Shown here piece by piece: positions 1-6,964 of a stretch of DNA of 17,951 bases (its first letter is position 1; every line of letters begins with the position of its first letter). The notes below the pieces were generated by a model. That model was not told the DNA's origin. It saw only the letters and a program-made list of their open reading frames with translations, and made no database searches. Made by a program: the position numbers and the translations under genes. Origin of the DNA: JALOOE01 sp964423545 (GTDB taxonomy: Bacteria > Chloroflexota > Anaerolineae > CG2-30-64-16); NCBI GenBank assembly GCA_964423545.1, contig CAYRFV010000095.1, forward strand, positions 1 to 17,951, written 5' to 3'.

Positions 1-1531
1 CCTTGTCCGCGGCACCGGCGTTGGCGCGCGCAGCGGCGGCATCGGCAGCCATCTCCTCGACGGTCTTGGTGTGCAGGCGAGCGGCGCCCTGCGTCTCGAT
101 CAGGCGCACGCGCTTGCCGGTGCGCTCGGCTTCCCTCAGGCGGCGCCGCGCCTTGGGCACCTCCCTGGCGTATTGCGGCAACCACTGCGCCTGGCTGACC
201 AGCATCTCATCGGTCAACTGCCAGACCTCTTCGGGATTGCAGACCGCGCCGGTCAGCGGATCGTGCAGCATCGCCTGTTTGAGCAGCGTCAGGTCGCCGG
301 CCACGGCCGCCTCCATGCCCATCTCCTGCACACGGGCTGAGATGGCGCACGTCGCTGCGCAGGCCAGTGGCAGGTCACCCACCACCGGCATGTTGATGCC
401 GTTCTTGTCCACATAGCCGGGAATCTCCACCACGCAGCCGTCCGGCAGGTTGGTGATGTGTCCCCGGTTGACCACATTGAAGTGCCCCCGATAGGTGCGA
501 CCGGTCTCGAGCCCCTCGATGATGTACGAGCCGTGCTCCTCGCTGCGCTTGAAGGTGGTCAGGTCCCACGGCGGCTCCTGAAGCCAGCGGGGGAAGTCGG
601 TCTCGAACCAGTTGCGCCCCTCGGTGCAGACGCGCAGATAGCCGCCCGTCTCGCCGTTGATCCACGACGAGAGGTCGATCCACTGCATGATCTCGTGCGT
701 GCGCTTGCGATACCACGGCACGTACTCGCTGAGGTGGCCGTTCGACTCGGTGCTGTAATAGCCGAAGCGGCGCAGCACGTCGATGCGGACTTTCTCGGTC
801 TGGACATACTGCGGGTGCGCTTCAAAGAGCTCGAGCAACTGCGGGGTCATGTCCATGCCGCGCCACTGCACCTTAACAAACCAGGTTTGGTGATTCAGGC
901 CGGCTGCGATGACATCCACTTCTCGCCGGTGCAGCGTCTCGTCCGGACCGATCAGCCCCTCTTTCCTGGCCCACAGCTCGATCACCCGTGTGATCTGCCA
1001 GTGCGCGCCCTGCACGCCGTGACACAGGCCGATGGTGTTAACGCCACCGTACTTGTTGCAGGCCCAGGTGTTCATCGCCATCGGGTTCGAGTAGTTCAGG
1101 AAGAGCGCGCCGGGCTTGGCGACCTCCCGGATATCCTTGCAGAAGCCCAGCAGGGCCGGGATGGTGCGCTGAGCATACATGATGCCACCGGCGCACAGGG
1201 TGTCTCCGACGCACTGATCCACGCCATACTTGAGCGGGATGTCGATATCGAGCTGGAACGCCTCCAGCCCGCCCTGGCGAATCATCGAGACGACGTAGTC
1301 GCTGTCCGCGATGGCTGCACGACGGTCGAGAGTCGATTGGACCGTCGCCGCCAGCTTCGCTGCCTCCAGATCGCGGCGGCAAAGCTGTGTGACCATATCG
1401 AGGTTGCGCTCCGAGATGTCGGTGAACGCAAAAACGGTGTCGGACAGCTCCGGCACAGCAACAATGTCCCGCATCAGACGGCGGGTGAAGCCGATGGATC
1501 CGGCGCCGATCATGGCGATCTTGACTGGCAT
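1..1531 (-). CDS. GH4 family glycosidase (alpha-galactosidase/alpha-glucosidase-like), 3' end outside window
   Basis: The visible 510 codons have the layout of glycoside hydrolase family 4, NAD- and Mn-dependent enzymes that cleave glycosides by a redox elimination mechanism. A Rossmann dinucleotide motif GAGS lies at residues 9-12, NYSNPMAMN at about 146-154, the metal-binding CHG at C170-H171-G172, and GLNHQTW with a second metal ligand, H214, at 211-217. The ATG at 1531 is chosen because AAGGAGAG lies about 7 nt upstream and the GAGS motif follows immediately. It is the last visible gene of the minus-strand block, 65 bp after a UroD-fold gene. No stop is reached before the window edge, so the protein exceeds 510 residues, longer than many GH4 members; the tail after about residue 450 is charged and then Ala-rich. 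The family covers alpha-galactosidases, alpha-glucosidases, alpha-glucuronidases and 6-phospho-glycosidases, and the substrate cannot be fixed from sequence alone. Confidence 0.9.
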   Translation of the reverse strand, partial: MPVKIAMIGAGSIGFTRRLMRDIVAVPELSDTVFAFTDISERNLDMVTQLCRRDLEAAKLAATVQSTLDRRAAIADSDYVVSMIRQGGLEAFQLDIDIPLKYGVDQCVGDTLCAGGIMYAQRTIPALLGFCKDIREVAKPGALFLNYSNPMAMNTWACNKYGGVNTIGLCHGVQGAHWQITRVIELWARKEGLIGPDETLHRREVDVIAAGLNHQTWFVKVQWRGMDMTPQLLELFEAHPQYVQTEKVRIDVLRRFGYYSTESNGHLSEYVPWYRKRTHEIMQWIDLSSWINGETGGYLRVCTEGRNWFETDFPRWLQEPPWDLTTFKRSEEHGSYIIEGLETGRTYRGHFNVVNRGHITNLPDGCVVEIPGYVDKNGINMPVVGDLPLACAATCAISARVQEMGMEAAVAGDLTLLKQAMLHDPLTGAVCNPEEVWQLTDEMLVSQAQWLPQYAREVPKARRRLREAERTGKRVRLIETQGAARLHTKTVEEMAADAAAARANAGAADK

Positions 1532-1559
1532 GGATGATCTCTCCTTGTCTGATGGTCGA

Positions 1560-1589
1560 AACTCGTCAGTCCGGGCCGCGGGGACGAGT
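1560..1589. repeat. 7-bp inverted repeat between UroD-fold gene and GH4 gene
   Basis: ACTCGTC at 1561-1567 is the reverse complement of GACGAGT at 1583-1589, with a 15-nt G+C-rich loop. It lies in the 65-bp gap after the stop of the upstream gene and before the Shine-Dalgarno of the GH4 gene. There is no T-tract, so an mRNA-stabilising or attenuating hairpin is more likely than a strong intrinsic terminator. Confidence 0.3.
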
Positions 1590-1596
1590 CTGCTTC

Positions 1597-2850
1597 TCAT
1601 GGCCAATACGTTTCGACAACCCGCATCGCCATGCGCGCCCACTCCCACAGGCGTTGGGGCTGATAGCGCACCGTCGAAATATCCTTGAGGATCACTTCGA
1701 CGGGCAGGCCGCGCGCCTGGTCGAGAAACGCGCGCAGATCGGCCTCCGCCATGTCGGGCCGCCAGACGTCCTCGGCCAGCCAGGCGGGATTCGGCTTACG
1801 CGACATGACGTAACGCCCACCGATCTCCTTGATGGCCCGATCGACGTTCACCCAGGGACTGGCGGACACCTTGCGCAGGTTCGGGATGCGGCGCAGGATG
1901 CCCATCTTGACATCGAGCGGCTCGCAGCAGCCGTAATAAGTCAGGCCCCAACGCTGAAGCCAGCGCAGCTCGTGCTTGAGCGCAAAATCCCAATGCATCT
2001 TGGGCGAGACGGATCCGAAGATCTGCGCGGTGGCGCAGCCCCACAAGTTCTTCGTGCGCGGATATGCCGGATCGTAGTCGGGGCCGGGCAGCGCGCGCGT
2101 ATGGCCGTATCCGCCCGAACCGATGCGAGTGTTGTCATCGTTGCGCGTCAGCAGGTTAAGCGCCTCCCATTGGTCGAGCTCGCACATGTAGGCGTCCACT
2201 AACCGGGAGATCGCGGCCTCCACCATCTCGGGTCGATCCACCAGATCGCGCATCGCCTCCTGCACGCCCCACCAGCGAATCAACTCATCCCACGGCGCGA
2301 ACCAGGTCCCCTTCTTGCCCACCTTCTTCACAGGCAGGATGTCACCGAAGAGATCGCACATCGCCGCATAGTTCGCCTCGGTCTGCGCCACGTCGTGCGT
2401 GACGACCGGCATCTTGATCTTCTCGATATCTTCGGGATGGACGATATGGGGATGGAAGTGGCGCGAAACGACGGCGTTGGTCTCGTCCGTCTTGACGATA
2501 TCGACGTCCTCGCGCAGACCAAACCCGCTGCTGCGAATGACGAGCGGACAGGCGATGTAGGGATCCACGATCATGTCGGCTGGCATATGCCGCCACTGAT
2601 AGAGGAGCAGCCGCAGCCGGATCTCGATCTCCCTGGCCCAGGCGCCCTCGCAGCGGAACGTCAGCTCGTCGTCGACGTTCATCTCGTTCCAGGGAATCTC
2701 GTTGATCCAGACCAGCGGCCGCACCGGCTCGAGATCATTCAGCCGGCGCCACAGCTCGGCCTTCTCCTGCTGGATGGGGAGCGCAGCGATCCGGGCCTGT
2801 TCGGAGGCCAGGCGACGCAGGGTGTCACGGTCTTTGCTGGTGATGTTCAT
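1597..2850 (-). CDS. UroD-fold (uroporphyrinogen decarboxylase/methyltransferase-like) protein, long subfamily with GCCE motif
   Basis: A 417-residue soluble protein related to the uroporphyrinogen-decarboxylase fold (TIM barrel), a superfamily that includes haem-pathway UroD and the methylcobamide:CoM or methylcobamide:THF methyltransferases. The C-terminal part is the recognisable portion: YYGCCEPLD at 305-313 where MtaA-type enzymes carry a zinc-binding HxCG, then NLRKVSASPW at about 324-333, RKPNPAW at 351-357 and EVILKDISTVRY at 395-406. The N-terminal half is rich in Trp and acidic residues. ATG 2850 is preferred over an in-frame start at 2901 because AGGAG sits 7 nt before it. It lies between the small Pro/Ala-rich gene (100 bp upstream) and the GH4 gene. 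It is not HemE: it lacks the N-terminal Arg-rich substrate motif and has glycosidase neighbours. The reaction is unknown; a methyl-transfer or decarboxylase role is inference. Confidence 0.8.
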   Translation of the reverse strand: MNITSKDRDTLRRLASEQARIAALPIQQEKAELWRRLNDLEPVRPLVWINEIPWNEMNVDDELTFRCEGAWAREIEIRLRLLLYQWRHMPADMIVDPYIACPLVIRSSGFGLREDVDIVKTDETNAVVSRHFHPHIVHPEDIEKIKMPVVTHDVAQTEANYAAMCDLFGDILPVKKVGKKGTWFAPWDELIRWWGVQEAMRDLVDRPEMVEAAISRLVDAYMCELDQWEALNLLTRNDDNTRIGSGGYGHTRALPGPDYDPAYPRTKNLWGCATAQIFGSVSPKMHWDFALKHELRWLQRWGLTYYGCCEPLDVKMGILRRIPNLRKVSASPWVNVDRAIKEIGGRYVMSRKPNPAWLAEDVWRPDMAEADLRAFLDQARGLPVEVILKDISTVRYQPQRLWEWARMAMRVVETYWP

Positions 2851-2897
2851 AGGAAGCTCCTGGGGCGCCGGCGATGCGCGCCTTCCGCTTGCATCAG

Positions 2898-2914
2898 ACA
2901 ATCCGGAGGATTGT
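2898..2914. repeat. Short perfect hairpin upstream of the UroD-fold gene
   Basis: ACAATCC (2898-2904) and GGATTGT (2908-2914) form a 7-bp stem with a 3-nt loop, 48 bp before the start codon of the minus-strand UroD-fold gene and just after the stop of the small Pro/Ala-rich gene. It could be an mRNA hairpin or a protein-binding palindrome. No function is shown. Confidence 0.3.
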
Positions 2915-2949
2915 GTTACGATGCGCCGGCCTCGTTGGCCAACAGGACG

Positions 2950-3246
2950 CTACTCCGGTTGGCCCGACGATGGGGGCGTCTCAGGACGCTGCTCGGCCGG
3001 CGCAGTGGGTGAGGACGCCGAAGAGACGCCGGCCGGGGTCGCGGGTGCGGCCGACGGCGCGGGTGCGGCCGGCGGCGCCGATGCGACCGGCGGCGGTGGC
3101 GCCGGACGGGCCGGGTTCGCCCCGCCGGCCGGGCTTGCAGCCGGACGGTTGACCTCGCGTTCGTACTCGCGGATGAAGCCCCCGATCTGGCGTTTCAGGA
3201 TCTTGGCGATCGAGGGTCGCACGGGTGCGATTCGGCTCTTGCTCAC
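2950..3246 (-). CDS. Small Pro/Ala-rich protein of unknown function
   Basis: A predicted 98-residue protein with two parts. Residues 1 to about 34 form a basic, helix-prone segment (SIAKILKRQIGGF, then IREYEREV). Residues 35-98 are low-complexity Pro/Ala/Ser with six-residue repeats of the PPAAPA/PSAAPA kind. No signal peptide or membrane helix is seen. The GTG at 3246 is chosen because GGGGGA lies about 8 nt upstream; a GTG at 3288 would add 14 residues but lacks a ribosome site. It fills the gap between two UroD-fold genes in the same orientation, which supports reality, but low-complexity G+C-rich DNA can stay open by chance and both strands are open here. No family is recognised. The basic helix could be an interaction or membrane-association element; that is a guess. 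Confidence 0.45.
   Translation of the reverse strand: MSKSRIAPVRPSIAKILKRQIGGFIREYEREVNRPAASPAGGANPARPAPPPPVASAPPAAPAPSAAPATPAGVSSASSPTAPAEQRPETPPSSGQPE
3041..3094. repeat. 18-bp tandem repeat, three copies
   Basis: Copies begin at 3041, 3059 and 3077. The first two are 17/18 identical (they differ as GAC versus GGC) and the third is degenerate. On the minus strand they encode the six-residue Pro/Ala repeats of the small protein. The 18-bp period equals six codons, so length changes here would keep the reading frame. Confidence 0.7.
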
Positions 3247-3283
3247 GGCATTTCCCCCTGATGTTTGACAAAGAACAAGACGC

Positions 3284-3317
3284 CGCACGCCCTGCTGGCA
3301 CAGCGCTCGGGCGTGCG
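3284..3317 (-). terminator. Candidate terminator or attenuator downstream of UroD-fold gene
   Basis: CGCACGCCC (3284-3292) and GGGCGTGCG (3309-3317) form a perfect 9-bp G+C-rich stem, and the 16-nt loop can itself pair GCTG with CAGC. Read on the minus strand it is followed within a few bases by the T-rich stretch CTTGTTCTTTG. It sits 30 bp after the UroD-fold stop and before the small Pro/Ala-rich gene, so it could reduce read-through inside the block. The T-tract is imperfect, so partial termination is more plausible than a full stop. Confidence 0.5.
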
Positions 3318-3346
3318 ACGATCGCCCTGTCGTGTGGCTTGCGATG

Positions 3347-4351
3347 CTACGCCGCGCCGCGCTCCGTGTACTCCCACATCAGCGCCAGGAAGTCGCGGTA
3401 CTGGGCGAGCGATACGCCCGGCGGCGTCTGGTGATCCACGCTGGGAATGAAGCCCCCCAGTCGCATCACCGGCAGGAGCCGCTCCCACTCGCTGCGCATC
3501 GCCTCGATCCCCTGATTCATGGTCATCTTGTCGAACGCGCCGATGATGGCGAAGTGCGGATGGTTCCGCCGGACGCGGGCGATGTCCACGCCCGACTGCC
3601 GCTCCCACGGCAGCAGCCCCTCGACGCCAGCGTCGATGAACCACGGCAGACAGCGCTCGACGTTGCCGTCGGAATCGACCATCGGAATGACGTTCATGGC
3701 CCGGATGAGCGGGGTCAGCTCCAGGTAGTACGGGGTCAGGAACTCAGTGAAGAGCGCCTTCGACAGCATCGGGCCGTGGTTGTAGGAGAGATCCTCGGCG
3801 AACGTCATGAACTCCGGCTCGATGACGTTTGCGATCCCGCGAAGCAGGCGCTTGTTGAACGCGAGCAGGTCGTCGTTGATGCGGCGCATCAACTCGGGCT
3901 GATCGTAGAATGCGTACAGGTGACGCTCGATCCCCAGCAGCTGCCGCGGGAACCAGAAGAAGCCGTTCAGGGTGAACCAGACGGCAAGTTCGCCGCGCTC
4001 GTGGCGCCGGCGCACCTCCGGCGGAAGGACGGCGTCCCAGTCGATCTCCGGGTAGAGATGCTCACGAATGGCCTCGTAGCTCGCCATGTCGCTGACCGTG
4101 CCCTGGCCGTGGGATGCCGGCCGGGGATAGGAAGGCTTGTGGATGGGAAACCACGATTGCCAGGCGGGATCGAGGCCAAAATACTCCATGATAGCGACGA
4201 CGCCGGCCTCGCCAGCGGGCCGTTCGGAGGGCAATCCCTCCCCTTCCCAGCGACGGATCGTCTGATCCCACCAATGGGCCCACTCGAAGCGTGGCAAGCG
4301 GTCGACCCTCTCGAAGCGCAGCGAGGAGCGGTATCGATCACGATTGTTCAA
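3347..4351 (-). CDS. UroD-fold (uroporphyrinogen decarboxylase-like) protein with DSDG motif
   Basis: A 334-residue cytosolic TIM-barrel protein of the UroD superfamily. The N-terminus has the family opening 'RDRYRSSLRFERVDRLPRFE'. The central region around FMTFAEDLSYNHGP (171-184) is typical, as is GGFIPSVDHQTPP at about 299-311. At the position of the zinc-binding HxCG of corrinoid methyltransferases it has D216-S-D218-G-N. The best start is a TTG at 4351 with GAGGG about 8 nt upstream; the nearby ATG at 4363 is out of frame and stops after five codons. It lies 76 bp downstream of the GH29-like gene and 100 bp upstream of the small Pro/Ala-rich gene. It lacks the Arg-rich porphyrinogen-binding motif of HemE. 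Substrate and reaction are unknown; methyl transfer or decarboxylation of a sugar-derived compound is only an inference from fold and neighbours. Confidence 0.82.
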   Translation of the reverse strand: MNNRDRYRSSLRFERVDRLPRFEWAHWWDQTIRRWEGEGLPSERPAGEAGVVAIMEYFGLDPAWQSWFPIHKPSYPRPASHGQGTVSDMASYEAIREHLYPEIDWDAVLPPEVRRRHERGELAVWFTLNGFFWFPRQLLGIERHLYAFYDQPELMRRINDDLLAFNKRLLRGIANVIEPEFMTFAEDLSYNHGPMLSKALFTEFLTPYYLELTPLIRAMNVIPMVDSDGNVERCLPWFIDAGVEGLLPWERQSGVDIARVRRNHPHFAIIGAFDKMTMNQGIEAMRSEWERLLPVMRLGGFIPSVDHQTPPGVSLAQYRDFLALMWEYTERGAA

Positions 4352-4368
4352 TGGCTGTCCCTCATGCT

Positions 4369-4410
4369 GCCATCCCCTCGCCGCGTCGTCGGTCGGGGTG
4401 AGGGGATGGC
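4369..4410. terminator. 11-bp inverted repeat, candidate terminator after the GH29-like gene
   Basis: GCCATCCCCTC (4369-4379) is the exact reverse complement of GAGGGGATGGC (4400-4410), with a 20-nt loop that is itself G+C-rich. It starts 18 bp after the stop of the GH29-like gene and precedes the next start by 18 bp. There is no T-tract. The 'CCCCTC...GAGGGG' style resembles dispersed intergenic palindromes of draft Chloroflexota genomes, so it may be a repeat-family element as well as an mRNA structure. Confidence 0.45.
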
Positions 4411-4427
4411 GTTGTAACTTCCGCGAT

Positions 4428-5359
4428 CTATCGGCTCAGCAGGGCTAACTGCTCAAGAAACGGTCCGGGTATGCGCCCTTCGGGCGTGATCGGCGCATCC
4501 CAGGTCATCGCGCCGCCGCGGTCACGCACGTGCCGCGTGTAACCGACGACGAAGGGGTCTGGAAAACGCGGCAAGCCGCGGCACCAGTTCTCGCCGAGAT
4601 AACTGAGCAGGTGATACTGCGCGCCGTCGAGCCAGCGGCCCTGGCACACGGGAAACGCCTCACTGATCTCCCCGGCCGTGTAGTCCTCGTGTTCGCTGTG
4701 GCAGACGACAGGGACCTTGACGCCAGGGTTGAACGCCACCAACGCCTCGGGGTTGCCCGCCCTGGCGGCTGCGGCAAACGATGCGAAGTTGGGCGGATCG
4801 GGATGGCGATACATGGCATCGGCGAAGTAGCAGCCGTCGAACCACCAGCCTGACACTTTGCGCCCCCAGCGCAGCGACCATTCGCGGATCACCGCTTCCC
4901 AGCGCTGCTGAAACGCCGCCAGCCGCTCGCCCGTCTCCGCGCCGCCCCACGCCGGCCACGGCTTCACGAACCCCCATCGCCATTCCAGCCGCTGCATGGC
5001 CAGAGCGTCCATCGACGGCGCGCCGCTCGGCAGGTAGACCAGGAGGCGGATGCCGCGACCGGCCAGCGCATCGGCCAGGTCGGCCACCAGGTCGCGGCGG
5101 GAGAGGCGGCTGGGGACGCGACCGACGAACGCATCGTAGGTCGCGTTCGGCGCGCAGTAGTGGCCGGAATTCTGGCCGATCGTGATGAAGTAGTAGGGCG
5201 CGGCCACCGCGGCCAGCTGATCGGCCAGCGCGTGTACATCGAACGCGTCAACCTGCGCCTGNNNNNNNNNNAGGCCTCGACGGGCATCTCGGCAGCAGCC
5301 AGGTAGTGCGTAAAGACGCCCCAGCCGGCCTGTTGGAGCCAATCGGTGTTCGCTCGCAT
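4428..5359 (-). CDS. GH29-like (alpha-L-fucosidase-type) glycosidase, interrupted by an N gap
   Basis: The C-terminal 277 codons (5261 to 4428) resemble the (beta/alpha)8 domain of alpha-L-fucosidase-type GH29 relatives: YYFITIGQNSGHYCAPN, then VYLPSGAP, then GWWFDGCYFAD, whose Asp (codon 4836-4838) fits the family nucleophile in WxDG, then AFNPGVKVP and LDGAQYHLLSYLGE. The true N-terminus is in another frame: ATG 5359 starts MRANTDWLQQAGWGVFTHYL, a normal opening for this group, and reaches the Ns after 29 codons plus one base. Known bases total 922, so the real gap must leave remainder 2 on division by 3; ten does not, so the frame break is an assembly artefact. The protein would be somewhat over 306 residues, shorter than classical fucosidases and lacking their C-terminal beta domain. 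No signal peptide is seen, suggesting action on imported sugars. Fucose specificity is unproven. Confidence 0.8.
5262..5271. other. Assembly gap (10 Ns)
   Basis: Ten unknown bases inside the GH29-like gene. Flanking frames disagree if the gap is taken as exactly ten bases, so the length is a placeholder from scaffolding. Confidence 0.98.
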
Positions 5360-5374
5360 CGCTGCACCCGTCAA

Positions 5375-5402
5375 ACGTGAAGACAATGCGTGATCTTCAC
5401 GT
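5375..5402. repeat. 9-bp inverted repeat between sulfatase-fold and GH29-like genes
   Basis: ACGTGAAGA (5375-5383) and TCTTCACGT (5394-5402) are exact reverse complements around a 10-nt loop, in the 51-bp gap. It starts 8 bp after the sulfatase-fold stop and ends 15 bp before the GH29-like start. It is probably an intercistronic mRNA hairpin; a protein-binding dyad is also possible. There is no T-tract. Confidence 0.4.
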
Positions 5403-5410
5403 CTCATGCC

Positions 5411-6820
5411 TCACTTCTCGCCCTTCGCCTTCGCCTGCAACTGCTGCGCCTGGCGGGGATTGCCGATATGCAGCGTGTCGTACGCCTGCTGCGAGGTCTT
5501 GAACGGCCCCACCCCGGCGTGGCCGTGCCAATCGCCCTGGCTGAAAATCGGATTGGACAGGCCGGTCTCGGCCTCGCGGCGGGCGATCCAGGCGTCCATG
5601 CGAGCCTTGAGCGCAGCCACGACTCCCGGCTCGGCCTCGGCCAGGTTGCGATACTCGGCGGGATCTTCGACCAGGTTGTAGAGTTCGACAGCGGGCTTGA
5701 AGTGGAAGTCCGGCTCCAGCGCCTCGATCAGCTTCCACTGCGGCGTGCGCCAGCCGTGCTTGCGCATCCAGGTGCACTCGGTGATGTAGAACTCGGGCCG
5801 GTGCGATGCGACTTCGCCGCGCACCATCGGCAGGAGGCTGCGGCCGTCGAACTGGATACCCGGCTCGATCCCTGCCAGGTCGAGCACGGTCGGCACGAGG
5901 TCGTAATGCTGGCCATAGCCGCCCACGCGCCTGCCGGCAGGCATCTTGCCCGGATAGCGCAGGATCAGCGGCACGTGCAGCGTCACATCATACAGGCCAT
6001 GGTGGTCGAAGTAGCAGTCGTGGTCGGCGAGCGTTTCGCCGTGGTCGGAGGTGATGACGACAAGGGTCTCATCCAGGATCCCCTTCGCCTCCAGGCGCGC
6101 GAAGATGTTCTGGATCGCGGCGTCCATGTAGGCGATTTCGCCGTCGTATTGTGCGATGACGTACTCCTTGTCGGTGACGCCATCCGGCATCCAGCTCAAC
6201 AGATAATCGCGGAACGGCTTGAATGCCTTCATCTGATCCAGCGAGGTGTTCTTCGGATCGCGCTCGTTTCCGCCGTAGAACATCCGCTCGTACGGCGCCG
6301 GCGGCAGGTAGGGCGAATGCGGATCGAGGTGGCGCAGGAAGAGCAACCACGGCTGCTTCTGACGGGTCAATCGATCGATCTCCGGCAGCGTCACCTGGTT
6401 GAGGTTCTCCGCTTTCGGCATGCGGCCTTGCTCGAAGGTTTTCCAGCCGGAGTCAAAATCGATATAGGCGTCGAAGCCGCGCGACGCAGCGTTGCCGCGG
6501 AAGCCGACGCAGGTGGTCGTGTACCCGGCCTCGCGCAGGATCTCGGGCAGCGTCTTGACCTCGGAGCGCATGGGCCCCTGGTGGCGCAGCGCCACCACCT
6601 GCGTGCTGAACACATCCATGCCGGTGAGCATGTTGGCGTAGCCGCTGGTCGTGGGGATGTGCGGACTGTAGTAGCGCTCGAACAACGTGCCCTGGCCGGC
6701 TACACGGTCGAGGTGCGGCGTGGTCAGCCGGCGGTAACCGTAGCAGCTCATATGGTCGGCAAGCAGCGAATCGATGCCGAAGAAGAGGATGTTCGGCAGC
6801 TTGGACTTCCGGGATGGCAT
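5411..6820 (-). CDS. Sulfatase-fold hydrolase (alkaline phosphatase superfamily) with Thr at the nucleophile position
   Basis: A 469-residue protein of the sulfatase branch of the alkaline phosphatase superfamily. Metal-site motifs are clear: NILFFGIDSL (D17), HLDPHSPY (H168), ITSDHGETLADH (D259, H260) and the H274 region HHGLYDVTLHVPLI. The opening GIDSLLADHMSCYGY and TPHLDRVA are classic. However, the segment aligned with the formylglycine motif C/S-x-P/A-x-R reads PTTSGYANMLTG (56-67), putting Thr57 at the nucleophile position and lacking the Arg, so FGly activation is not expected; phosphatase, phosphodiesterase or atypical sulfatase activity must be considered. ATG 6820 has GGAGGAG about 5 nt upstream and is preferred over an in-frame ATG at 6853. 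No signal peptide is seen, so it is probably cytoplasmic. It is the first gene of the minus-strand block, divergent from the LacI gene. Confidence 0.85.
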   Translation of the reverse strand: MPSRKSKLPNILFFGIDSLLADHMSCYGYRRLTTPHLDRVAGQGTLFERYYSPHIPTTSGYANMLTGMDVFSTQVVALRHQGPMRSEVKTLPEILREAGYTTTCVGFRGNAASRGFDAYIDFDSGWKTFEQGRMPKAENLNQVTLPEIDRLTRQKQPWLLFLRHLDPHSPYLPPAPYERMFYGGNERDPKNTSLDQMKAFKPFRDYLLSWMPDGVTDKEYVIAQYDGEIAYMDAAIQNIFARLEAKGILDETLVVITSDHGETLADHDCYFDHHGLYDVTLHVPLILRYPGKMPAGRRVGGYGQHYDLVPTVLDLAGIEPGIQFDGRSLLPMVRGEVASHRPEFYITECTWMRKHGWRTPQWKLIEALEPDFHFKPAVELYNLVEDPAEYRNLAEAEPGVVAALKARMDAWIARREAETGLSNPIFSQGDWHGHAGVGPFKTSQQAYDTLHIGNPRQAQQLQAKAKGEK

Positions 6821-6841
6821 GGGTCTCCTCCGCCAGTGGAT

Positions 6842-6853
6842 TTGAGAACTCAA
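6842..6853. repeat. Small dyad TTGAG-AA-CTCAA in the sulfatase-fold gene leader
   Basis: Five-base arms separated by two bases, 22-33 bp upstream of the start codon. It could be an operator half-site pair or chance. Confidence 0.2.
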
Positions 6854-6859
6854 GCCGCT

Positions 6860-6865
6860 ATTCTA
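6860..6865 (-). promoter_or_regulatory. Possible -10 element for the minus-strand block
   Basis: On the minus strand TAGAAT lies about 40 bp before the sulfatase-fold start. The matching -35 region (TTTCGT at 17-nt spacing) is poor, so an activator or another sigma factor would be needed if this is the promoter. Confidence 0.3.
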
Positions 6866-6926
6866 ACCGCTTCTGCGTTGAAACGAAAATGCGACAGCGG
6901 CGCACGACGCCAGTGGAGCAAAGCGG

Positions 6927-6960
6927 ACGGTCTGTAAGGTGAACAGTTACGGTCTGTAAG
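6927..6960. repeat. Pair of 12-bp direct repeats upstream of the LacI-operon promoter
   Basis: ACGGTCTGTAAG occurs at 6927-6938 and exactly again at 6949-6960, 22 bp apart from start to start, about two helical turns. The second copy ends 4 bp before the -35 hexamer at 6965. This phasing and position is what is expected of tandem sites for an activator. An overlapping dyad, AACAG-TTAC with GTAA-CTGTT (6942-6965, one extra base on the right), is also present. The binding protein is unknown. Confidence 0.5.
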
Positions 6961-6964
6961 CTGT

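Noticed and set aside
458..1537. A 359-codon open frame on the plus strand
   Set aside because: Antisense to the GH4 gene, which carries GAGS, CHG and GLNHQTW motifs in the right order.
1597..4351. HemE (haem-pathway uroporphyrinogen decarboxylase) identity for the UroD-fold genes
   Set aside because: The N-terminal Arg-rich porphyrinogen-binding motif is missing and no other haem genes are near; three divergent copies in a sugar locus do not fit.
3332..4417. A 361-codon open frame on the plus strand
   Set aside because: Antisense to a UroD-fold gene; no family similarity or ribosome site.
5390..6937. A 515-codon open frame on the plus strand
   Set aside because: Antisense to the sulfatase-fold gene; the composition is that of a mirrored coding frame and it has no ribosome site.
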